DNA from: CAYNNP01 sp964398215 | Lineage (GTDB): Bacteria > Planctomycetota > Planctomycetia > Pirellulales > Pirellulaceae | Assembly (NCBI GenBank): GCA_964398215.1 | Contig: CAYNNP010000132.1 | Span: forward strand, 1 to 18,282 | Direction: 5' to 3' | Length of the DNA stretch: 18,282 bases | In this document: one piece after another, positions 1 to 6,643 of the stretch | Numbering within the stretch: position 1 is the stretch's first letter | How the letters are laid out: each line of letters starts with the position of its first letter | Position numbers and translations under genes: made by a program | The notes under the pieces: model-generated | Database searches by the model: none | Seen by the model: the letters and a program-made list of their open reading frames with translations, nothing else | What the model was told of the DNA's origin: nothing

Positions 1-45
1 CCAAATCATGCTCGTGCAAAGCGATACGCGACCGCACATTCACTC

Positions 46-84
46 GCCCTCTGAGAGAGTCCGGCGCGGTAGTGGCCAGAGGGC
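46..84. repeat. Hairpin-forming inverted repeat downstream of the ABC permease gene
   Basis: Perfect 8-bp arms GCCCTCTG (46-53) and CAGAGGGC (77-84) flank a 23-nt GC-rich loop. The hairpin lies about 125-160 bp beyond the stop codon of the minus-strand permease gene, with no clear T-run next to it, so a Rho-independent terminator is possible but not well supported. It sits in a 207-bp gene-free stretch that also holds two other repeat-like pieces, so a dispersed palindromic repeat is equally likely. Confidence 0.4.
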
Positions 85-100
85 ACTGGCAGGTAAAAAA

Positions 101-136
101 CAACCGCGGATGAACACAGATAGACACGGATAAGTC
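101..136. repeat. Dispersed short repeat of the 'GCGGATGAACACAGAT' type
   Basis: The stretch contains CCGCGGATGAACACAGAT followed by AGACACGGATAAG. This matches a short interspersed sequence (recalled consensus: CGCGGATGAACACAGATGAACACGGAT) that I know to be scattered in intergenic DNA of many planctomycetes and other environmental bacteria, where it is often mis-translated as spurious small proteins. Only one copy is in this window, so the repeat status comes from remembered knowledge, not from the window. Confidence 0.5.
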
Positions 137-143
137 ACCACAA

Positions 144-172
144 GGCCCGCGGCTAGCGCCGTCGGCTCAGTA
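144..172. repeat. REP-like GC-rich palindromic repeat fragment
   Basis: The stretch reads GGCCCGCGGCTAGCGCCGTC then GGCTCAG. Its reverse complement contains AGCCGACGGC, which also occurs in the large palindrome near 15780-15789, so two sites in this window share the same 10-bp core. The imperfect symmetry (CGGCTAGC... and ...GCCGTCGGCT) is typical of REP-type elements. It lies downstream of the permease stop codon, where such elements often sit. Confidence 0.45.
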
Positions 173-207
173 AATTTACAAACCGCCACGACTTTCGGCT
201 TTGCGTT

Positions 208-1041
208 TTACGAAGTTGTTTGCGTCCAGCGCCGCAGGATTGTGCTGTTGATCAGTTGTACGGTTCCGAACAGAACCAGCCCCAACAATGTTGATGCGAA
301 TAGCGCCGCGATCAGTGCGTCTGTTTTTAACTGTCCTTGCCACTTGGTCAAGAGAGTTCCAAGTCCTGCGTAGTTGCTACCGTTGCCGACGAAAAACTCG
401 GCGACTATCGCACCGATCACGGCGAGCCCACTGCTAATCCGTGCTCCTAGCATCAAGTAGGGAATCGCAGTTGGGAACTGCAGCGAACGTAGTCTCTGCC
501 AACGACTACTGCCATAGAGTCGAAACAGGTCTGCCAAATCTGATCGTGCCGCCAGCAAGCCCGCTGTCGTATTGCTGATGATTGGAAACAAGCAAATGAT
601 CACGGTAGCGATCACCACTGTGCGAAATCGATAGCCGCTCCAGATGATTAACAGCGGCGCGATGCCAACAATTGGAACGGTTTGTAAAAAAATTACGTAG
701 GGAAAGAACGCCAACTGGATCTTTCGCGAAGTGCTGAACGCGATTGCAATCACTGCACCTAATCCGATTGCACAAACAAGTCCTAGGCACGCTGCAATCG
801 CTGTACTGAAAGTCGCTTTGATGATTGTTGCTCGGTTTTCCAAAGCCGCTGAAAAAACGCGGCTAGGCGATGGCAGCAACGCTGGTGGGAGGTTTTGGAA
901 TTTGACGATCGCCGCCCAAATGAACAAGACGCCAACCGCGACCAAGGCTACCAATGTGATACTTGTTAGGATTTCGCGAGCCGCAGAATTTGGTGCGCCG
1001 TCATTTGATTTTGGTGAAGGCGAATGATAGGGGTTATCCAT
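208..1041 (-). CDS. ABC transporter permease, NitT/TauT (SsuC/ThiX/RibX-like) family
   Basis: This is an inner-membrane permease subunit of 277 residues, the usual size for the family. I count about six hydrophobic segments, near residues 25-46, 76-101, 110-133, 140-160, 198-217 and 242-263. The binding-protein-dependent transport signature (EAA-loop type) spans about 169-196, including FRLYGSSRW and LQFP. The N-terminal 22 residues are polar and cytoplasmic, followed by the family-typical LLPSPS motif at 55-60. The start codon overlaps the end of the upstream ATPase gene by 8 bp, so the two are translationally coupled. No substrate-binding protein gene is in the window. The substrate cannot be read from sequence: sulfonate, taurine, thiamine precursor and riboflavin are all possible. 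The neighbouring sulfite reductase gene makes an organosulfur substrate attractive but unproven. Confidence 0.85.
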   Translation of the reverse strand: MDNPYHSPSPKSNDGAPNSAAREILTSITLVALVAVGVLFIWAAIVKFQNLPPALLPSPSRVFSAALENRATIIKATFSTAIAACLGLVCAIGLGAVIAIAFSTSRKIQLAFFPYVIFLQTVPIVGIAPLLIIWSGYRFRTVVIATVIICLFPIISNTTAGLLAARSDLADLFRLYGSSRWQRLRSLQFPTAIPYLMLGARISSGLAVIGAIVAEFFVGNGSNYAGLGTLLTKWQGQLKTDALIAALFASTLLGLVLFGTVQLINSTILRRWTQTTS

Positions 1042-1801
1042 GCTGGCCCCTTAACGCGTCGCTAACGGTTCCGTAAAAGTCAGCGAAGTCAGCTGTCCGG
1101 CGCATGTTTGCACGTCTTGGAAAACTGAGTGGATTGTTGATCGTTTGTGTGACCGATCCATCATTCATCACAGCAATTCGGTGTGACAACAGCGCTGCTT
1201 CGGCAATGTTATGCGTTACCAACACGGCGGTGAACTTGCGGGCTTCCCAGATCTGCATTAGCAAGTCGCCAAGGTCTTGACGTAGGATGTCATCAAGCGC
1301 CGCGAAGGGTTCGTCCAATAGCATCACGATTGGATCAGTTACCAGTGCTCTTGCCAGCGAAACGCGCATTTTCATGCCGCCAGAAAGTTCGCGTGGGAAT
1401 CGCTGCATCGCGTGTTCCAATCGAACTTGATGGAGCACGTCGGACGCCATTTCTTTGGCGTTTGATCCATGGATTCCCATCAGCGCCAACGGCAGCATTA
1501 CGTTTTGCAATGCAGTGCGCCAGGGCAGCAAGTTTGGTTGCTGGAAAACGAATGCTATGTTGCCGCGTTTCGATTCGAGCGATGGATCGATCGCAAGAGT
1601 GCCTGTCGTTGGCTTTTGCAGGCCTGCTAGGACGCGCAGCAGAGTTGTTTTTCCACAACCGCTGGGGCCGATCAGCGAAACGATCTCGCTTTCATTGAAT
1701 CCGATGTCAACAGCTTTAACCGCTTGGATGCTGTTGTTAAAAGTGACGCCGATCGACTGACACTGAATGGTCTTTTGTGCCTTTATATCAAGCATGGCCA
1801 T
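1034..1801 (-). CDS. ABC transporter ATP-binding protein, NitT/TauT family
   Basis: This 255-residue nucleotide-binding subunit energises the adjacent permease at the cytoplasmic face. The motifs are complete and in order: Walker A GPSGCGKTT (45-53), Q-loop FQQ (86-88), signature LSGGM (139-143), Walker B VMLLDEP (159-165), D-loop around ALDD, and the switch His in VTHN (H197). The QQPNLLPW stretch is characteristic of SsuB/TauB/ThiZ-type ATPases. Two closely spaced ATGs (codons 1 and 3) could start it, and neither has a strong Shine-Dalgarno. It lies 130 bp downstream of the cysI stop on the same strand and overlaps the permease start by 8 bp. An active ATPase is near certain; the transported compound is unknown. 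Confidence 0.9.
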   Translation of the reverse strand: MAMLDIKAQKTIQCQSIGVTFNNSIQAVKAVDIGFNESEIVSLIGPSGCGKTTLLRVLAGLQKPTTGTLAIDPSLESKRGNIAFVFQQPNLLPWRTALQNVMLPLALMGIHGSNAKEMASDVLHQVRLEHAMQRFPRELSGGMKMRVSLARALVTDPIVMLLDEPFAALDDILRQDLGDLLMQIWEARKFTAVLVTHNIAEAALLSHRIAVMNDGSVTQTINNPLSFPRRANMRRTADFADFYGTVSDALRGQHG

Positions 1802-1931
1802 GATTTGATTCGCCTGAGCAGCGACAAATTCCTGTTTCCGATCATTGGCTAAAGTCGCTCACTGGCAGGTTCGTTGACAGGGACATTGATTGACTTGCGA
1901 TCCGCCAATGTAGGTCACTGGAGATGCGATG

Positions 1932-3644
1932 TCATGGCTTTGGCGCTGCCTCTGCCATCACTGCCAAATCTTCCGCACCGACCCGTGTGCAAAACGCACC
2001 AAGTGACTCGTCGCCATCACGATTCACCTTGAATGCAGCAAAGATCCCAACGATTTCGTCGACAACAACGTCGTCTGGCACAAGATCTTTATAGATGTAG
2101 TTCAGTCGGTTTCCGAGCCAGCCACCGCCTGCGAACAACGTGTACTTGTTCTTGGCTTTTCCCACCAAGGCTAAATCAGCGTTGTACGGTCGAGCGCACC
2201 CGTTGGGGCAACCAGTCATGCGAATCGTAAACCGTTCCTTGTCCAGTCCGAGTTTTGCCAGCGGCTGTTCCAGGCCATCGATAATGCCGGGGAGACGTCG
2301 CTCGCTTTCGGTGATCGCTAGCCCGCAAGTTGGCAGCGCGACGCACGCCATGGACCAACGGCGGACGGTACTTGTATCTTCGGTAACGCGAACGCCATGA
2401 TTTTTTAGAATCTCGGTCAAGCGAGCTTTGTCGGCGTCTTCGATATCACAAAAAATCAAGCTTTGATGACCAGTCATTCGCAGTTCATTATCGAACTCGG
2501 TGCAGATCGCACGAATGGCGGCCTTTAGTTGTGTTGTTTCGTTGTCGTAGACTCGGCCGTTTTCGATATTCAAGCCGTATGACCATTTGCCATCGCCTTG
2601 TTCTTGCCATCCCATGTGGTCATCGACATTCGTAACATCGTCTGCCGTACAATCTTCGAGCGGTGTGCCCAAATATTCTTCAACCTTGGCACGGAACTTC
2701 TCGATTCCCCAGTCGGCGATCAAGTATTTCATCCGCGCGACTTTTCGGTCGCTACGATTGCCATGGTCGCGTTGCACCTTGACGACTGCCTCGGCGACTG
2801 CGACGGCTTGGTCAGGCGTACAGAACGCCATTCGTTTAGCGAGCGCTGGAAAAGTCTTTGCGGCTGACGGCGTGCGTCCCATGCCGCCACCAACGCTGAC
2901 GTTGAATCCGATTACGTCGCCATCGCGTACAACGGCCAAGAACCCTAGGTCTTGGGTATACATGTCGATGCAGTTGTCGTCGGGCAAAGCGATTCCGACT
3001 TTGAACTTTCGGGGCAGGTACGTCGGGCCATACAACGGTTCAACTTCTTGGCCGCCACCCGCCAGCGTCTTTTCGCCAGAGTCAGGGTCGATAACCCAGA
3101 GTTCGTGGTAAGCGCCTGTTTTGGGGGCCAACGCAATCGTTAGGTCTTTCGTCAATTTAGCAATGGCGTCGTAAACATTGCCGACACGTTTGGCCGGGCA
3201 ACACATGATATTTCGGTTCACATCGCCACAGGCAGCCAGCGTGGACAACTGCATTGCATTGATTCGATTGATGGTTTCCCGTAGGTCACTTTTCAGAATT
3301 CCATGCAACTGAATCGTTTGCCGTGTCGTGATTTTGATCGTGCTGTTGCCGAGTTCGTCACCGAGTTCGAGTTGCGCGAGCATTTGTTTTGATGAGATTT
3401 TTCCGCCGGGAATTGTGCACCGCACCATCATCGAAAACGCTTTTCCACCACCCGCTTTCTTGGCTGCGGCCCGCAAATCGCGGTCATCCTGCTGGTATGT
3501 CCCGTGAAATTTCAGCAGTTGCAAATCTTCTTTGCCAAAGTGATTCGTATCACTTTTCAGCTCAGGCCCAATCGTTCCACGCAAAAAATCGCTATTCTCT
3601 TTGATGGCTTCCAGGGGGCTTAGCTTGGGGGTGTCGGTAGACAT
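1932..3644 (-). CDS. cysI: Assimilatory sulfite reductase, siroheme/[4Fe-4S] subunit
   Basis: The enzyme reduces sulfite to sulfide by six electrons in cytoplasmic sulfate assimilation. The protein is 570 residues, the same length as E. coli CysI as I recall it. The four cluster cysteines fall at C434, C440, C479 and C483 (CVALPTC and GCPNGC), the same numbers as in E. coli, with C483 expected to bridge cluster and siroheme. Other family motifs visible are VRCTIPGG (74-81), TTRQTIQLHG (106-115), NRN (143-145) and LPRKFK (210-215), which supply the basic sulfite and siroheme contacts. A tandem repeat of ferredoxin-like and sulfite-reductase domains is the family layout. No CysJ flavoprotein gene is nearby, so the electron donor (NADPH-flavoprotein or ferredoxin) is undecided. 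An AGGA lies upstream of the chosen ATG. The gene is divergent from folD. Confidence 0.93.
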   Translation of the reverse strand: MSTDTPKLSPLEAIKENSDFLRGTIGPELKSDTNHFGKEDLQLLKFHGTYQQDDRDLRAAAKKAGGGKAFSMMVRCTIPGGKISSKQMLAQLELGDELGNSTIKITTRQTIQLHGILKSDLRETINRINAMQLSTLAACGDVNRNIMCCPAKRVGNVYDAIAKLTKDLTIALAPKTGAYHELWVIDPDSGEKTLAGGGQEVEPLYGPTYLPRKFKVGIALPDDNCIDMYTQDLGFLAVVRDGDVIGFNVSVGGGMGRTPSAAKTFPALAKRMAFCTPDQAVAVAEAVVKVQRDHGNRSDRKVARMKYLIADWGIEKFRAKVEEYLGTPLEDCTADDVTNVDDHMGWQEQGDGKWSYGLNIENGRVYDNETTQLKAAIRAICTEFDNELRMTGHQSLIFCDIEDADKARLTEILKNHGVRVTEDTSTVRRWSMACVALPTCGLAITESERRLPGIIDGLEQPLAKLGLDKERFTIRMTGCPNGCARPYNADLALVGKAKNKYTLFAGGGWLGNRLNYIYKDLVPDDVVVDEIVGIFAAFKVNRDGDESLGAFCTRVGAEDLAVMAEAAPKP

Positions 3645-3826
3645 CGAGTGACAAATCCTGTGTGATTTGGTTCAGATACTTCAGTTCTCTAATCCGGCAG
3701 CGAATCTGTTTGCGCCGGCTTTCACAAACATGGCGAACTGGGTAACTATAGCGGTCTGTCGCTAAAGTCACTATGGCAGCTGTCTGCCGCATTTACGAAC
3801 GTTTACCAGAATTGAAAGAAAACTCG
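3645..3826. other. Divergent intergenic region between cysI and folD
   Basis: About 180 bp separate the cysI and folD starts and must carry promoters for both directions. On the plus strand a TATA-rich stretch, AACTATAGC (about 3743-3751), with an upstream TTGCGCC could act for folD, but spacing and consensus are not convincing. The folD frame is open up to 3773 (another possible start), but the FolD family N-terminus begins at the ATG at 3827. I see no riboswitch-like structure or clear operator. Confidence 0.3.
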
Positions 3827-4723
3827 ATGTCTGCTCAGATCTTGGATGGAAAACGAATCGCAGCCGAAATTCGCAGCGAAGTTGCTCAGGCGGTCACCGA
3901 GTTCGTGTCTGCGGGCGGTCCCCAGCCGTGCTTGGCAGCGGTCTTGGTCGGCGAAGATCCTGCTAGCCAAGTTTATGTGCGAAACAAAGAGCGTGCTTGC
4001 GCAAAAGCGGGCATCGCTGGTCGCACGCATCGGTTGGCTGCAACCAGTAGCCAGCAGGAGTTGTTGGACTTGGTCAATCAATTGAACAACGATGATTCGG
4101 TCCACGGAATCTTGGTTCAACTGCCACTACCGGCTGGCGGGAACGATGGTAATGGCTTTGATGAACGGCTTGTGTTGGATGCGGTCAATCCAGCCAAGGA
4201 TGTCGACTGTTTTTCGCCAGTGAATGTTGGTTTGTTGATCCAGGGACGTCCCCGGTTTCTTCCCTGCACACCGCACGGGATCGTACAGTTGCTGCATCGC
4301 GCTGACCTACAGGTGGCTGGCAAGAACGTTGTCGTTGTGGGGCGAAGCGATATTGTTGGAAAACCGATGGCAATGATGTTGGCGCAGCGCGATGGTTCTT
4401 GCGGCCGAGACGTTGCCAACGCGACCGTGACATTGGCTCACAGCAGGACAGCCGACCTAAAGGAAGTTTGCCGGACCGCAGATTGCTTGGTCGCTGCTGT
4501 TGGCGTCCCGCAAATGATCACCGCAGACATGATTAAACCTGGTGCGATTGTGGTTGATGTCGGCATCAATCGAGTCAACGACAAACTGGTCGGAGACGTT
4601 GACTTTGAATCTGCCAAGGAAGTTGCTTCTGCGATCACGCCCGTACCTGGAGGAGTTGGGCCGTTGACGATTGCGATGCTGCTGCACAATACATTGTTGG
4701 CAGCTCAGGCGACCCAGGCCTAA
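3827..4723 (+). CDS. folD: Bifunctional methylenetetrahydrofolate dehydrogenase / methenyltetrahydrofolate cyclohydrolase
   Basis: FolD interconverts 5,10-methylene-THF, 5,10-methenyl-THF and 10-formyl-THF using NADP(H), supplying one-carbon units for purines and formyl-Met. From this ATG the protein has 298 residues. Catalytic residues match E. coli positions: Y50 and K54 in YVRNKERAC, Q98 in VQLPLP, and D127 in KDVDCF (E. coli D121, shifted by a 6-residue insertion around 103-113). The NAD(P)-binding GRSDIVGKP is at 172-180 and PGGVGPLTIAMLLHNT is at 274-289. A second small insertion (about 188-198) precedes TVTLAHSRT. An upstream in-frame start at 3773 would add 18 residues without family support. 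The TAA stop is immediately followed by a weak hairpin. Confidence 0.95.
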   Translation: MSAQILDGKRIAAEIRSEVAQAVTEFVSAGGPQPCLAAVLVGEDPASQVYVRNKERACAKAGIAGRTHRLAATSSQQELLDLVNQLNNDDSVHGILVQLPLPAGGNDGNGFDERLVLDAVNPAKDVDCFSPVNVGLLIQGRPRFLPCTPHGIVQLLHRADLQVAGKNVVVVGRSDIVGKPMAMMLAQRDGSCGRDVANATVTLAHSRTADLKEVCRTADCLVAAVGVPQMITADMIKPGAIVVDVGINRVNDKLVGDVDFESAKEVASAITPVPGGVGPLTIAMLLHNTLLAAQATQA

Positions 4724-4751
4724 GCGGGCAGTCGCACGTATGTCTGCCGCT
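4723..4751 (+). terminator. Possible hairpin after folD
   Basis: AGCGGGCAG (4723-4731) can pair with CTGCCGCT (4744-4751) as an 8-bp stem with one bulged G and a 12-nt loop. It starts at the last base of the folD stop codon. No T-tract follows, so it could end transcription weakly or protect the folD 3' end; it could also be chance. Confidence 0.25.
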
Positions 4752-4788
4752 TCACTTCTAACTTACTGCTTCGGATTCGCGCAAAGCC

Positions 4789-5148
4789 ATGAACAAAATT
4801 AACCTGAGCGAAAAGTTCGGCCTCTTTTCCGAACACTGGACTCCAAAGATCGTTGCTGAATTGAATGGTCAGCATGTGAAGATCGCAAAACTGCTTGGCG
4901 ATTTCGAATGGCACAAGCATGACAATGAAGACGAGCTATTTTGGATTGTCAAAGGTAACCTGCTGGTTCACTTTCGTGACAAAACGGTTGAACTAAGTCC
5001 CGGAGAAATTCTGGTCATCCCCAAAGGCGTCGAGCATAAACCAGAAGCTCCCGAAGAAGTACACTTGGTCATGTTTGAGCCGGTTGGAACCGTCAACACG
5101 GGCGAGTCCGAATCGGATCGAACGGTTGCCGAACCCGAGCGAATCTAA
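4789..5148 (+). CDS. Small single-domain cupin protein
   Basis: This 119-residue cytoplasmic protein is one conserved beta-barrel cupin. Motif 1 is visible as GDFEWHKHDNEDELFWIVKG (37-56), with likely metal ligands H42, H44 and E49. Motif 2 is GEILVIPKGVEHKPEA (72-87), with H83 as the fourth ligand. The remaining C-terminal tail (about 100-119) is acidic and probably disordered. A functional metal site is therefore likely, but the reaction cannot be told from sequence: members include isomerases, dioxygenases and sensory proteins. It follows folD by 65 bp on the same strand and converges with hisG. Cotranscription with folD is possible; a functional link is not implied. Confidence 0.85.
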   Translation: MNKINLSEKFGLFSEHWTPKIVAELNGQHVKIAKLLGDFEWHKHDNEDELFWIVKGNLLVHFRDKTVELSPGEILVIPKGVEHKPEAPEEVHLVMFEPVGTVNTGESESDRTVAEPERI

Positions 5149-5255
5149 ATGATTTTGGATTGATTGTCTTCGCAGTTTCCGGCTTTGCGCAATCAATTGC
5201 GGCACGAAATTGGATTCCCTCGCCAGGCTTGAGTCTTCATCAGACCGCGGACAAC
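5149..5255. terminator. Convergent intergenic region with possible bidirectional hairpin
   Basis: The cupin gene and hisG converge here. Perfect 8-bp arms ATTGATTG (5159-5166) and CAATCAAT (5190-5197) enclose a 23-nt loop and could form a hairpin readable from either side. There is no adjacent T-run in either direction, so terminator function is only an inference from position. Confidence 0.3.
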
Positions 5256-6116
5256 CTACAGTCGGCAATTCGATATGTTCGTTTGAAAGATCGCTGATGC
5301 GCCCAGTTGTTCCAAGCTTTCCATTGCATCGATGACTTCGCTGCTTCGAACCATCACGCGCACGCTACACATCGTATCGTCTTCAAGTTGATTGACGGTT
5401 GGCGAATTGAATCCAGGCGTGATTGTCTCGGCATCGGCCAGTTTGGTTCGTGGAATGTTGTATTCCAGTAACGAATAATCTCGCGCGATGACAACGCCTT
5501 CTAGTCGCCTGACGACTCGATTGGCCGTATCGTTGTCACGGACACGATCGTTTTGAATCAACACTGTTTGGTAGGTTCCGATTTCTTCTAAGATGCGAAG
5601 TCGGTTCGCAGCCAGTGTGCTGCCAGTTTCGACAAGGTCGACAATGGCATCGGCGACGCCCAGTTGAATCATGACTTCGACGCTTCCGGACAAGCCAACC
5701 AAATGTGCTTTAGCGCCGCATCCGTTTAAATACTTTTCCGTCACGTTTGGAAAGCTTGTCGCAATTCGCTTCCCGTCAAGCTCTTTGGCTGATGAAACGG
5801 GCGAATCGTCGGGCACACAAAATGCCAATCGGCAGCGCCCGACTCCTAGTTCCATTCGCGTGACTACGTTCGCCAAGGCTTCGTCGACCAAATCGCTTCC
5901 GGTGAATCCCAGGTCGATCGCACCTTCGGCACATAGAGTGGGGATGTCGTCGGTGCGAAGAAAAATTAGGTCAATGGGTAGACCACTGACGCGCGCGAAC
6001 AAGCCGCGAGACTGGCGGCGAAATTTCAGGCCAGCTTGTTTGAGCAGATCGATCGAAATTTCACTCAGCCGTCCCTTGCTAGGTAGACCGATCCTTAGAT
6101 TGTCATTGTTGGGCAT
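5256..6116 (-). CDS. hisG: ATP phosphoribosyltransferase, long form
   Basis: This catalyses the first and committed step of histidine synthesis: ATP plus PRPP gives phosphoribosyl-ATP. At 286 residues it is the long (HisG_L) type, with its own C-terminal ACT-like regulatory domain (about 212-286), and so should be histidine-inhibited without HisZ. The N-terminus LRIGLPSKGRL (7-17) and the PRPP-binding segment DAIVDLVETGSTLAANRL (156-173) are clear. Further family motifs are DLGFTGSDLV (68-77) and TSFPNVTEKYL (120-130). It lies 11 bp downstream of hisE in the same direction, so the first two pathway steps are encoded together. The other his genes are not in the window. Confidence 0.95.
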   Translation of the reverse strand: MPNNDNLRIGLPSKGRLSEISIDLLKQAGLKFRRQSRGLFARVSGLPIDLIFLRTDDIPTLCAEGAIDLGFTGSDLVDEALANVVTRMELGVGRCRLAFCVPDDSPVSSAKELDGKRIATSFPNVTEKYLNGCGAKAHLVGLSGSVEVMIQLGVADAIVDLVETGSTLAANRLRILEEIGTYQTVLIQNDRVRDNDTANRVVRRLEGVVIARDYSLLEYNIPRTKLADAETITPGFNSPTVNQLEDDTMCSVRVMVRSSEVIDAMESLEQLGASAIFQTNISNCRL

Positions 6117-6127
6117 TTAAAAACGTC

Positions 6128-6478
6128 TCAGTTGTCTTCGGTGTCTTGGTTGCGGTTGGCTTTTTCGACCAAACCGGAGGTGCCTTCGCGTCTGGCAAGT
6201 TCGCTTGCGATTTCGCTGATGTCCACACCTCGCCATGCCAGCAGCACCAACGTGTGGTAAATCAGGTCGCCGGCTTCATAAACAAAGTGTTGCCTACCAT
6301 CTTCTCCGGGCTCGCCAGCAGCTTCGATCAATTCGCGTGCTTCTTCCAGTATCTTGTCACCGATCTTGGCCGGACCTCCCTCCAGCAGTTTTGTCGTATA
6401 AGAACCGACTGGGCGCGTTTGTTGACGCTCGGCAAGTGTTTCCATCAACCGTTGGATGGGGAGGAGCGAGTCAGGCAT
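6128..6478 (-). CDS. hisE: Phosphoribosyl-ATP pyrophosphatase
   Basis: HisE hydrolyses phosphoribosyl-ATP to phosphoribosyl-AMP and pyrophosphate, the second histidine step. It is a 116-residue MazG-fold protein of normal HisE length with no HisI domain fused. Visible motifs: GSYTTKLLEGG (25-35), the metal-binding acidic helix KILEEARELIEA (42-53), YEAGDLIYHTLVLL (67-80) and the C-terminal ELARREG segment (93-99). The ATG used has no strong ribosome-binding site; an internal Met at codon 12 is possible, but the upstream residues look like normal HisE. Gene order hisE-hisG with 11 bp between them suggests one transcript. Confidence 0.93.
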   Translation of the reverse strand: MPDSLLPIQRLMETLAERQQTRPVGSYTTKLLEGGPAKIGDKILEEARELIEAAGEPGEDGRQHFVYEAGDLIYHTLVLLAWRGVDISEIASELARREGTSGLVEKANRNQDTEDN

Positions 6479-6643
6479 GAATTTACAAATTTGGACGAAT
6501 GGTGCTCACGAAAGTCACTTCATTCTATCCGAGCCACGCGAATCGCAAAGACGTAACCCCGCGCAGGTAGACTCTTGGCCAACAGGGCGCGTCGATGACG
6601 GGCAGAGTGCCCATGCTACGATTGGTTCACGCCGATAGGTTGC
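6479..6643. other. Intergenic region upstream of hisE
   Basis: This 165-bp gap lies between the stop of the GAF-HD-GYP gene and the hisE start. It should contain the hisE promoter, but I cannot pick convincing boxes. It also contains a short dispersed-repeat-like element at 6597-6620, listed separately. No small gene is supported. Confidence 0.3.
6597..6620. repeat. Planctomycete-type dispersed repeat with GGGCA/TGCCC palindrome
   Basis: The reverse strand reads CGTAGCATGGGCACTCTGCC then CGTC. It includes the perfect small hairpin GGGCA-GAG-TGCCC (6600-6612 on plus). It resembles a sequence I recall as recurring between genes of Rhodopirellula-like planctomycetes (CGTAGCATGGGCACTCTTGCCCGT). 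It lies about 24 bp beyond the stop codon of the signalling operon's last gene, where it might also help end transcription. Confidence 0.45.

Noticed and set aside
85..95. CACTGGCAGGT repeated at 1860-1870
   Set aside because: Two 11-bp matches in an 18-kb window with no extended similarity or symmetry can be chance.
2587..3111. 174-codon open frame on the plus strand inside cysI
   Set aside because: It is antisense to strongly conserved CysI sequence and its translation shows no domain. It is explained by codon bias on the other strand.
3773..3826. 18-residue N-terminal extension of FolD
   Set aside because: The frame is open, but known FolD proteins begin at the residue encoded at 3827, and catalytic numbering then matches E. 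coli exactly.
5671..6120. 149-codon plus-strand open frame over hisG
   Set aside because: HisG on the minus strand has full motif support; this frame is Arg/Ser-rich and unrecognisable.
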